Shown: positions 56,754 to 64,000 of the stretch, piece by piece | Layout: each line of letters starts with the position of its first letter | Numbering within the stretch: the first letter of the stretch is position 1 | Assembly (NCBI GenBank): GCA_016281495.1 | Contig: JAEEIU010000046.1 | Location: forward strand, 62,001 to 126,000 | Source: Treponema sp. | Lineage (GTDB): Bacteria; Spirochaetota; Spirochaetia; Treponematales; Treponemataceae | Direction: 5' to 3' | DNA: 64,000 bases | Made by a program: the position numbers and the translations under genes | The notes under the pieces: model-generated | What the model was told of the DNA's origin: nothing | What the model saw: the letters and a program-made list of their open reading frames with translations, nothing else | Databases searched by the model: none

Positions 56754-57500
56754 ATGATAAACACCCTGAATGAAAGTCACCTGCACAAAAGCCTCAAAAC
56801 CCTCTATTTAATTGAAAATGAGGGAAGTAAGGCAGAGGCCAAGGCTGGAAAATATATCGCGGATGTACTGACAAAAGAAGGGAACGTCATCGAGATTCAA
56901 ACAGGAAGCCTTTCACATCTGCTTTCCAAATGCATGTTCTATATTTCAGAGAAAAGAAAGGTAACGGTGGTTTATCCCATAGCAGTTACGAAAACAATAA
57001 AAACCTTTGATCAGAACGGGCATGAGCTTTCCAGCAGAAAAAGCCCAAGGAAACAGAACTTATTCAGCATCTTCCGGGAGCTTACTGCATTGTGTCCCGT
57101 ACTGCTTGACAAAAACTTTACGCTTGAAGTCCTAGAGGTTAAAATAACAGAGGAAAGGGTCAAAACAACAGAAGCCGTTCAATCCAAAAACAACAGGAGG
57201 CGTTTTCCCAAACAATGGCAGAAAAAGGACAAGCGTTTGGAAGAAATAATCAAAAAGCACATATTCCACGGAAAAAAAAGTTACAAGAGCCTGATTCCAA
57301 AGAATCTTCCGGAACCTTTTTTATTCAGTGATTTTTACGACGGCCTTTCCCATGATGTAAAGGTAAAAAAGGATGATGCCAGGCTCATGCTATGGGTTTA
57401 CACGCACATGGGGCTTGTGGAATACCTTGGAAAACAAGGCAGATTCAACACTTATTCAATTAAAAGAAAAAAAACTCCGCAGAAATCTCCACGGAGTTAA
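56754..57500 (+). CDS. Hypothetical protein, possibly PD-(D/E)XK-nuclease-like N-terminus
   Basis: Uninterrupted 248 aa; IENEGSKAEAKAGKYIADVLTKEGNVIEIQTGSLSHLLSKCMFYISEKRKVTVVYPI. Confidence 0.7.
   Translation: MINTLNESHLHKSLKTLYLIENEGSKAEAKAGKYIADVLTKEGNVIEIQTGSLSHLLSKCMFYISEKRKVTVVYPIAVTKTIKTFDQNGHELSSRKSPRKQNLFSIFRELTALCPVLLDKNFTLEVLEVKITEERVKTTEAVQSKNNRRRFPKQWQKKDKRLEEIIKKHIFHGKKSYKSLIPKNLPEPFLFSDFYDGLSHDVKVKKDDARLMLWVYTHMGLVEYLGKQGRFNTYSIKRKKTPQKSPRS
57463..57500 (-). terminator. Terminator of the flaA operon, inside the 3' end of the convergent ORF
   Basis: Minus strand AACTCCG-tggagatttctg-CGGAGTT followed by TTTTTTTCTTTT. Confidence 0.8.
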
Positions 57501-57526
57501 TTCAAGGTTAATACATTACCGGCTTA

Positions 57527-58243
57527 TCACCAGGCATCATCCATATCATCTGGATCCCTGTTTTCTACATCGTACAAGTCAGTAACTGCACGGATGTCAT
57601 CAAAGTAGATATAGTATGAACCCTGTGCTTCCATCGGGTTGCAGTCTACACGGAATCCGACAATGCGAAGACCAGGCTTGTTGCCATAGTATACGCTGGA
57701 CTGAATGATACCGTGAACTCCATCCGGTGTCGGTGGAATGGCACAAGTCATCTTCTTCCAACCAGAGAACTCAAGGTCACCCATCCAGATCTCAAAGTTG
57801 TTTCCATTGTAATCCTGAACCAACAGCCACAACTGATGTCCCATGTTGCGTCCACAAACCCAAACAGACACAGTCTTTGTAATTCCTTCAATCGGAATCG
57901 GGCGTGCTGATGTGATATAGAAAGAGTTTACACCACGGCGGAAGAACTCTGTTTTAACACCGAATACCATTGTATCCTGAGCTTCCTGGCTCTGTGGGTC
58001 ATCCAACGGCTCTTTTGCAGCTGGACTTCCTTCAAACAAGCGGGCAGAAATTACACCGTAGTCTGGAGAAATGTGAACAGTCCATGAACCTTCACGTTCA
58101 AAACGTTCTACACTTACTTCACGAAGTGCCTGGCGAGCACTGTCATTTCCGATTTTTGAAGCATCAGGATCTGAAATGCTCTGGGCAAATGCACCGGCAG
58201 CAACCATTGCCACTGCCATTATTGCTACATATAGTTTTTTCAT
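57527..58243 (-). CDS. Flagellar filament outer layer protein FlaA (paralogue 2)
   Basis: Signal peptide MKKLYVAIMAVAMVAAGAFA; SVWVCGRNMGHQLWLLVQDYNGNNFEIWMGDLEFSGWKKMTCAIP; SYYIYFDDIRAVTDLYD. Confidence 0.88.
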   Translation of the reverse strand: MKKLYVAIMAVAMVAAGAFAQSISDPDASKIGNDSARQALREVSVERFEREGSWTVHISPDYGVISARLFEGSPAAKEPLDDPQSQEAQDTMVFGVKTEFFRRGVNSFYITSARPIPIEGITKTVSVWVCGRNMGHQLWLLVQDYNGNNFEIWMGDLEFSGWKKMTCAIPPTPDGVHGIIQSSVYYGNKPGLRIVGFRVDCNPMEAQGSYYIYFDDIRAVTDLYDVENRDPDDMDDAW

Positions 58244-58262
58244 ATTATACCGCCTCTCTTAC

Positions 58263-58970
58263 TTAGTTTTTATCACCGAAGTCAGCATCTTTCAAGTCAT
58301 AACCATCATATACATTTGAAAGTGTATTTGTGGTGTACTTGAGCTGATCGAAATAAATTACATAATCATCAACGGCTTCGTTTGCATCTGTCCTGATCCT
58401 GAATCCAACAAAAGTAAGATTCGGGCGTCCTGAACGCAAGCGTGAATGCTGGCGGATATAAGTCGGTACGTTGATTACGATGTTTCTCCATCCCTGGAAC
58501 ATAAGGTTTCCGGCTGGAAGAACATGTACACGGCCATCTGCATCGCGGACCAACACTTCAAGACGATAGTTGTAATTTGCACCCCATACCCAGAAATCAA
58601 TCTGTGTTACGGTTCCAACAAACGGGATTTCCTGAACCTCGCCTTCTCCAGCCTGTGGGAAGACTTCAAACCAGTTCTCTCCCTTGCGGTCAAATGCAGC
58701 CTTTACACCAAGTACTTGAGCCGTCGGGTCGGTATCTTTGTGATAAGGACGGAGAGAATTAGGAATTCCCTCAAATGATTTTACAATAGGATATCCGTCG
58801 GCAACAAAGCGGCTGCCCTGGACTCCCCACGTCCAATCCATCTCATCTGGTGTATCGAAATTATCGATAACAATTGTTTCTACAGCCTTTGCACTTGGCT
58901 GGGCAACTGCAGGCAAGCAGAATGCAAGCGCAAGAATAAGGCTTCCTAAAATGACTACGCCCTTTTTCAT
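58263..58970 (-). CDS. Flagellar filament outer layer protein FlaA (paralogue 1)
   Basis: Signal peptide; IDFWVWGANYNYRLEVLVRDADGRVHVLPAGNLMFQGWRNIVINVP; DYVIYFDQLKYTT. Confidence 0.88.
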   Translation of the reverse strand: MKKGVVILGSLILALAFCLPAVAQPSAKAVETIVIDNFDTPDEMDWTWGVQGSRFVADGYPIVKSFEGIPNSLRPYHKDTDPTAQVLGVKAAFDRKGENWFEVFPQAGEGEVQEIPFVGTVTQIDFWVWGANYNYRLEVLVRDADGRVHVLPAGNLMFQGWRNIVINVPTYIRQHSRLRSGRPNLTFVGFRIRTDANEAVDDYVIYFDQLKYTTNTLSNVYDGYDLKDADFGDKN

Positions 58971-59031
58971 TCAATTCTCCTTGAATTGTAAATTTCCTAG
59001 TTTTTATAGTACACGGAAACTATTTATTAGA

Positions 59032-59059
59032 TTATCGGCAGAAAAACACCAAAACTTTA
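59032..59059 (-). promoter_or_regulatory. Sigma28 (FliA) promoter of the flaA operon
   Basis: Minus strand TAAAGTTT (59059-59052)-N12-GCCGATAA (59039-59032): both boxes match the FliA consensus exactly, spacer 12 rather than 11. Confidence 0.82.
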
Positions 59060-59193
59060 GTAATTAAAACTTACAGAAAGCAAGACATTTTTGCCTTAAC
59101 ATGCACAGTTGAAAAACCGCACATGCCATTTTTATATTATATTTCCATGAGGCTTGTTTGTCAAACTATTTAAAGCGTTGAATTGAAAATTTT

Positions 59194-60123
59194 TTACCCC
59201 CGGGGGGCTTTTGCGGGGTCTATCGGGCTGTTTTTCTGGTATACAATCAGGCAAATCTGGCTTGAACCCGTAATGGCATCAGTTCCTGCCGTGCCTATGC
59301 TGTCGCCGAACTTAACCGAATCCCCTTTTTGGACCTTTATGGTTGAAAGTCCCGCATAGACGTACATGTAGCCCGTTTTTGACACTACAAGAACAACCTG
59401 ACCGTAACCCCGGTAAGTTCCCGTAAACATTACGGTTCCCTCGTGAATCACCGTTACACTTTCATTCTTTGCCGCACTCAGCTGAACACCACCGACCTTT
59501 CCCGCCATATAGGTCACAGTCGGCTTTTTTACGGGCCACTGCAATGACGAGTCACCCTTTTTGTCACTGTAGGAGCGAGGATCCTCATATGTCAGTTCAG
59601 GAAGATCCGGCAATATGGCCGCAGCCTGCTCTGGAGTAGGTATTTTAAGTACCTGCCCTACCTTTAACACTGAATCCTGCTTGAGTTTGTTGTAAGAAAT
59701 AAGGTCATCCACGCTGATTCCGTTGTTCTTTGCAATCCTGTAAAAAGTATCGCCTTTCTGAACGGTGTATTCCCTGGGAGTACTTACCTTGACCTGAGTG
59801 GCAGTCCCTGAATTTGAAGATGATGAACTGCCTGAGGAACCTGTTGAAGAGTTTGTCTTGGCCGGAATGGTGAGCTTTTGCCCCACCTTTATCATGGAAT
59901 CCTTTCCCAAACCGTTGGAAGCGCTAATCTGGTCCACAGAAACGCCGTATTTCCTGCTGATTCCGTAAAGGGTCTCCCCTTTTTCTACAACATGAACGAT
60001 GGAACCCGACTGAGCCGACACAGCCCACAAAGTTCCTCCCAAATTGGAAAAAGCCAATGTTAAAGCCAAAAGAGACATTGTGCAATATTTATTAATCCTT
60101 CCACCAAAAAAACAAGTTCCCAT
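59194..60123 (-). CDS. Two-LysM protein with degenerate M23 (LytM) domain
   Basis: LysM HVVEKGETLYGISRKYGVSVDQISASNGL and YTVQKGDTFYRIAKNNGISVDDLISYNKL; M23-like GTVMFTGTYRGYGQVVLVVSKTGYMYVYAGLSTIKVQKGDSVKFGDSIGTAG. Confidence 0.85.
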   Translation of the reverse strand: MGTCFFGGRINKYCTMSLLALTLAFSNLGGTLWAVSAQSGSIVHVVEKGETLYGISRKYGVSVDQISASNGLGKDSMIKVGQKLTIPAKTNSSTGSSGSSSSSNSGTATQVKVSTPREYTVQKGDTFYRIAKNNGISVDDLISYNKLKQDSVLKVGQVLKIPTPEQAAAILPDLPELTYEDPRSYSDKKGDSSLQWPVKKPTVTYMAGKVGGVQLSAAKNESVTVIHEGTVMFTGTYRGYGQVVLVVSKTGYMYVYAGLSTIKVQKGDSVKFGDSIGTAGTDAITGSSQICLIVYQKNSPIDPAKAPRG

Positions 60124-60187
60124 ACTCTACATCTTCGGAAAAAGAAAGGCAGTTCATTAGATAATGCGTTGTGAGTAATTCGTAATT

Positions 60188-60229
60188 CGTAATGCGTAAT
60201 TCTTAATTCGTAATGCGTAATTCTTAATT
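60188..60229. repeat. 21-bp perfect tandem repeat x2 of the AATTC-type family
   Basis: cgtaatgcgtaattcttaatt at 60188-60208 and 60209-60229, within a longer degenerate repeat tract. Confidence 0.9.
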
Positions 60230-60422
60230 CGGAATTGGGCTTGTCTGGCTGGTTGGTGTTTTCATATTGCTTCTGGATAAAAGAAATCATTGCTTACAAG
60301 CAACAGCTTAAACCAGAAGATTTCCAAGAATAACAGAAACAAACAAAAATCCTTTAAATATTTTGCGTAGGCAAAATCGAATCCGCGTGACATTCCTCTC
60401 CATCAACTTTCCGTCCAACAAA

Positions 60423-60451
60423 TTGACAAACCCAATCTTAGGATTTACAAT
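60423..60451 (+). promoter_or_regulatory. Sigma70 promoter of apt
   Basis: TTGACA (60423-60428), 17 nt, TACAAT (60446-60451). Confidence 0.7.
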
Positions 60452-60470
60452 TGTTTTCAAGAGGTACTGT

Positions 60471-61013
60471 ATGAACAAGGATTTTGAGACGCTGGACAGG
60501 GTAATCGGCAAGATTCCGGACTTTCCGAAGCCTGGAGTTTTATTTTACGACATCACCGGCATTTTACGGCATCCGGAGGCATTCCGCTATTGTATTGAAC
60601 GCATGGTGGAAATCTATTCGAATAAAAAGATTGATGCTGTAGCCGCCATAGAATCACGCGGTTTTATTTTTGCCGCACCCTTTGCAGAAAAAATGGGCAT
60701 TCCGCTCATACTCATACGCAAAAAGGGAAAGCTCCCGGGCAAAACCTATACCTGCGCCTATAACCTTGAATATGGCTCTGCGGAGGTGGAGGTTCACTGC
60801 GCTGACATTCAAAAGGGCCAGCAGATTCTTCTTGTGGACGACCTGATTGCAACCGGTGGAACCCTTACCGCAAGCAAAAAGCTCGTGGAAATGGGTGGAG
60901 CGGCCGTCACCGATGTGTTCGGGGTCATAGGCCTACCCTTCCTGAATTACAAGAAGACTCTGGAAGGCCTTGACGTAACCACTTTAATCGAATACTCCAC
61001 GGAGACCATGTAA
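60471..61013 (+). CDS. apt: Adenine phosphoribosyltransferase
   Basis: Start ATG 60471; IPDFPKPGVLFYDITGIL, AAIESRGFIFAAPFAEKMGIPLILIRKKGKLPGKT, ILLVDDLIATGGTLTASKKLVE. Confidence 0.95.
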   Translation: MNKDFETLDRVIGKIPDFPKPGVLFYDITGILRHPEAFRYCIERMVEIYSNKKIDAVAAIESRGFIFAAPFAEKMGIPLILIRKKGKLPGKTYTCAYNLEYGSAEVEVHCADIQKGQQILLVDDLIATGGTLTASKKLVEMGGAAVTDVFGVIGLPFLNYKKTLEGLDVTTLIEYSTETM

Positions 61014-61016
61014 GCT

Positions 61017-61898
61017 TCAGCGGCATGCCATCGCTATGCGTTTAGCCCTGACTTCCTCAAGATAGGACTTCATGTCTTCTGCGTTGGAGGTGGCAATGTC
61101 ATTCTTCAGGACAGCAAGGGCCTTTTCAAAATTGTCTATGTGCTGGACAAGCTTTTCCCTGTTGCTGATAAAAAGCTCAGTCCACAAAGGTGCGTTTATC
61201 ATCGCTATGCGGGTCAAATCTTCAAAACTACCGCCGCCAAAAGCCGTAATATCCGGACCGTCGGCACTTTGAACCAGGGCGCTTGCAATAACGTGGCACA
61301 GCTGGCTTGTAAATCCGATTTTCCAGTCGTGTGTATCACATGATGTTTCTGTTATCCGGGAGAACCCCATCTCGCCAATCAGGTTTTTAAAAAGCAGGAC
61401 ATTCTCCTCCTTGTTTTCTTTTCTTGGACAAAGAATGTAATTGTGGTTTATGAAATATTTTGCGTTAGATGCGGCATAACCTTCTTTTTCTCCGCCGGCC
61501 ATTGGATGCCCGATTATAAAGTCAACATCATCACGAACCAGGGATTCACCCTCGTCTATGAAGATCCCCTTGACACCGCTTATATCAGTAATGATTGAAC
61601 CCGACTTGAAGCTATCCCTGTGCTGCTTTAGGAAGTCAACAGTGGCATGAGGATAAAGACATACGAAAACAATGTCACAGTCACCGAGCATCTGGTCCAC
61701 CTGATCGGAGGTAAAGGTTTTGTCGGTGATTCCTTCCTGCATGGCAAGGTTAAGGCATGCAGTACTTCGGTTGCAGGCATAGATCTTTCCGCTAGAGCTT
61801 GAACGGTTCAGGATGTTCTGCCTGATTGATTTGGCAAAAGAACCTCCCATGATTCCAAGCCCCACAATTCCGTATGTCAATTCATCAAGTCGCTTCAT
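61017..61898 (-). CDS. tyrA: Prephenate dehydrogenase
   Basis: YGIVGLGIMGGSFAKSIRQN, CDIVFVCLYPHATVDFL, ITDISGVKG, FIIGHPMAGGEKEGYAAS. Confidence 0.92.
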   Translation of the reverse strand: MKRLDELTYGIVGLGIMGGSFAKSIRQNILNRSSSSGKIYACNRSTACLNLAMQEGITDKTFTSDQVDQMLGDCDIVFVCLYPHATVDFLKQHRDSFKSGSIITDISGVKGIFIDEGESLVRDDVDFIIGHPMAGGEKEGYAASNAKYFINHNYILCPRKENKEENVLLFKNLIGEMGFSRITETSCDTHDWKIGFTSQLCHVIASALVQSADGPDITAFGGGSFEDLTRIAMINAPLWTELFISNREKLVQHIDNFEKALAVLKNDIATSNAEDMKSYLEEVRAKRIAMACR

Positions 61899-61910
61899 CT
61901 TTTTCTCCGC

Positions 61911-62945
61911 TTACATCGTCTTGTCATCAACGGCTGCAATCTTGTTTAGCTTTTGCATCAATTCCTCGAACATGACAGGTGTAAGCTGCTGGGATGCATC
62001 ACTCAATGCCTTTTCAGGATTACAGTGGACTTCAATTTCAAGACTGTCGGCACCGATTGCAACAGCCGCCTTTGCAAGATCACCTACCATCCATCTTAGA
62101 CCACAGGCATGACTCGGATCGATTACAACCGGAAGATGGCTCACCTTGTGAAGGTATGGAACTGCGCTCAAGTCAAGGCAGTTGCGGGTGTAGTTGTCAT
62201 AGTAACGGATTCCGCGCTCACAGAGGATGACATTTTCATTTCCGTTTGCCATGATGTATTCAGCAGACATCAAGAGTTCTGTAAGGGTTCCGGACAAGCC
62301 CCTCTTTAGAAGAATTGGTTTTCCGCATTTTCCAAGTTCCTTAAGAAGATCAAAGTTCTGGAAATTGCGTGCCCCAATTTGAATCAAGTCAACATCATTA
62401 AAAAAGCCAAGTTCAGAGATGGACATAAGCTCAGTGCAGATTGGAAGTCCTGTTTCTTTTTTTGCCATGGAAAGGAGTTTGAGGCCTTTGACACCAAGCC
62501 CCTGGAAACTGTACGGGGAAGTACGGGGTTTGTATGCTCCACCGCGAAGTATGCGTGCACCCGCCTTTTTTACAGCATTAGCCGCATCCATTATCTGTTC
62601 CTCAGATTCAACAGAACATGGACCTGCAATCACCGGAATTGTCTTTCCGTCTCCGATGGTACATGAAACGACTCCGCTCTGACCGCCTCCAACAGTTACA
62701 ACAGTATTCTGCGGATGGAATGAACGGCTTGCCATCTTGTAAGGTGCAGAAACACGTTCAGCTGACTCAACTATATCGTTTGCAAGGAAATCCTCAGGAT
62801 CAAGCTTTGAAGTATCTCCCAAAAGCCCGATAAGCGTTTTGTTCACACCAGTAGAAAGGTGAACGCCCAGCCCCTTTTCCTTTACGCTCTCGATAAACTT
62901 GTCAACGGCACTTTTATCCGTTCCCTGCTTCAATACAATAATCAT
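61911..62945 (-). CDS. aroF: 3-deoxy-7-phosphoheptulonate synthase
   Basis: IPVIAGPCSVESEEQIMDAA, GARILRGGAYKPRTSPYSFQGLG, VIDPSHACGLRWMVGDLAKAAVAIGADSLEIEVH. Confidence 0.95.
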   Translation of the reverse strand: MIIVLKQGTDKSAVDKFIESVKEKGLGVHLSTGVNKTLIGLLGDTSKLDPEDFLANDIVESAERVSAPYKMASRSFHPQNTVVTVGGGQSGVVSCTIGDGKTIPVIAGPCSVESEEQIMDAANAVKKAGARILRGGAYKPRTSPYSFQGLGVKGLKLLSMAKKETGLPICTELMSISELGFFNDVDLIQIGARNFQNFDLLKELGKCGKPILLKRGLSGTLTELLMSAEYIMANGNENVILCERGIRYYDNYTRNCLDLSAVPYLHKVSHLPVVIDPSHACGLRWMVGDLAKAAVAIGADSLEIEVHCNPEKALSDASQQLTPVMFEELMQKLNKIAAVDDKTM

Positions 62946-62974
62946 TTTCTTTTCTCCTTGTCAGATATATATGC

Positions 62975-63007
62975 AAAAAAAAGGACCCTCCTTTGCGGAA
63001 GGTCCCT
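62975..63007 (-). terminator. Attenuator terminator upstream of aroF
   Basis: Minus strand AGGGACCTTCC-GCAAA-GGAGGGTCC followed by TTTTTTTTT: 9-bp stem with one G:U pair. Confidence 0.85.
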
Positions 63008-63035
63008 GTATTTACCGGTATCACAACACACACCG

Positions 63036-63143
63036 TTATACGGCAAAACTTCCGCGCGCAGATGAGGAATAATAAAAGCCAAAATAAAAGTAGGCCAACA
63101 ATGAGGAATAGATTTTCTGCGCCCAACGGGTTGTGTTTTTCAT
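63036..63143 (-). CDS. Putative aromatic leader peptide (35 aa) of aroF-tyrA
   Basis: Minus-strand ATG..TAA: MKNTTRWAQKIYSSLLAYFYFGFYYSSSARGSFAV*; 7 of 8 residues in YFYFGFYY are Phe/Tyr; followed by terminator then aroF. Not in the ORF track. Confidence 0.75.
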   Translation of the reverse strand: MKNTTRWAQKIYSSLLAYFYFGFYYSSSARGSFAV

Positions 63144-63152
63144 AGTGGCTTT

Positions 63153-63181
63153 AAACTAGCATATTAAGGGAAAGATGTCAA
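63153..63181 (-). promoter_or_regulatory. Promoter of the aro leader
   Basis: Minus strand TTGACA (63181-63176), 17 nt, TAGTTT (63158-63153). Confidence 0.6.
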
Positions 63182-63205
63182 CATGGATTTTTAATGAAAC
63201 AAAGC

Positions 63206-64000
63206 CTAGTCCGAAAAGATGAAGCCTATGCATGAAGGTGTCTTCCGGTAGGTTGAATATGAAAGTCCGCTTTTATTCCCCAATCGCAATGCAGTTGTCG
63301 TACCGCCGTCAAGTTCAAGAGCATCCGTACATCCAAGCCTTTTGAAGATTCGGGCACACTGGGCATAAGAAAGTCCCCTGCTCTGTTCGGGGAACTCCCC
63401 TTCTGCTGCAAGAACATAGAGGGTCTTTCCACCGTCTGCAATTCCCACCGCCATCCTGGAATCGTATGTATGACGTGAAAACTTCACTTCCACGCCATTT
63501 TCAAGAACGGAATAAAATCCTCCAAAAACATACTGATGCTTTTCAACTGACTTTGCATCCTGATCAGGCAAAACAAAGGCCTCGTATCCGCCATCGGTTT
63601 TGTCAAACGCAAGGGCCGCATGATTTTTTACCGGAGCAAAAACAGTTTCACCCTGCACCTTATGTACCCCGACTATCTTTGTGCGTGAATCAATTACAGA
63701 TTCAAACGGACTTGAGTTGAACGAAACGGCACATGAATTTTCTTTGGAAAAATCAGAAAGATGAATGCGCAAAACCTTATCGTCCTTAACATCGTCCGGC
63801 ATCGGGTAGCAGACAAGGCTCAAATCAGGCGCGGAAAGATCCACACGGACAAGGGTATACAAGATGGGAAAACGGCTGTTATGGTATCTGGCATGGCTCA
63901 GCCCCGGACGCACTTGAATCCACTCATATTCTTCCGGGATATAGAGGGCCTCTGACTCCAAAATCTGTTCATCTGTAAGCGAATATGAAAGAGAAAGGCA
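63206..64000 (-). CDS. Phosphodiester glycosidase (NAGPA-like) family protein, N-terminus beyond window
   Basis: RMAVGIADGGKTLYVLAAEGEFPEQSRGLSYAQCARIFKRLGCTDALELDGGTTTALRL; frame stays open upstream to base 64000 (CLSLSYSLTDEQILESEALY...), so the listed TTG start is probably not real. Confidence 0.82.
   Translation of the reverse strand, partial: CLSLSYSLTDEQILESEALYIPEEYEWIQVRPGLSHARYHNSRFPILYTLVRVDLSAPDLSLVCYPMPDDVKDDKVLRIHLSDFSKENSCAVSFNSSPFESVIDSRTKIVGVHKVQGETVFAPVKNHAALAFDKTDGGYEAFVLPDQDAKSVEKHQYVFGGFYSVLENGVEVKFSRHTYDSRMAVGIADGGKTLYVLAAEGEFPEQSRGLSYAQCARIFKRLGCTDALELDGGTTTALRLGNKSGLSYSTYRKTPSCIGFIFSD

Noticed and set aside
59198-59212. C/G homopolymer run (CCCCCCGGGGG) at the end of the LysM gene as a phase-variation tract
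   Set aside because: Located in the last codons, so slippage would only change the tail; no promoter or start codon is nearby.
60060-60290. 76-aa ORF containing ELRITHYELRITHYELRITHN
   Set aside because: Translation of the AATTC-type tandem repeat, antisense to the upstream region of the LysM gene.

Overview
This is a spirochete chromosome segment, almost certainly Treponema; genus inferred from protein families, gene order, FlaA and the spirochete-type GreA fusion. Most of it is ordinary housekeeping sequence. Main blocks: a two-component system, recO/recJ, deoA-like/deoC and aroA; a flagellar operon in the order flgB-flgC-fliE-fliF-fliG-fliH-fliI-fliJ behind hslVU; dprA-topA-xerC and xerD; a compact division cluster mraZ-rsmH-ftsL-murF-ftsW-ftsQ-ftsA-ftsZ; tandem flaA genes; and aroF-tyrA. 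The only clearly accessory stretch is about 35.1-38.7 kb. It holds a decayed ATPase, two short arrays with an exact 33-bp period, dispersed AATTC-type repeats and a tandem YARHG-domain gene pair. The observations I consider most worth following up: (1) an unlisted 35-aa ORF containing YFYFGFYY, followed by a terminator hairpin, upstream of the DAHP synthase gene, which looks like a classical aromatic attenuator; (2) a set of genes whose -10 box sits 6-9 nt before the start codon with no Shine-Dalgarno, predicting leaderless mRNAs; (3) the two 33-bp-period arrays flanking the ATPase remnant; (4) sigma28-type promoters at flaA and flgB and a 10-bp-period MraZ box; (5) a dprA-topA-xerC / hslVU-flgB order interrupted by about 15 kb. 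No rRNA, tRNA, CRISPR array, prophage or intact transposon was recognised. No searches were run; family names come from motif and sequence recognition.
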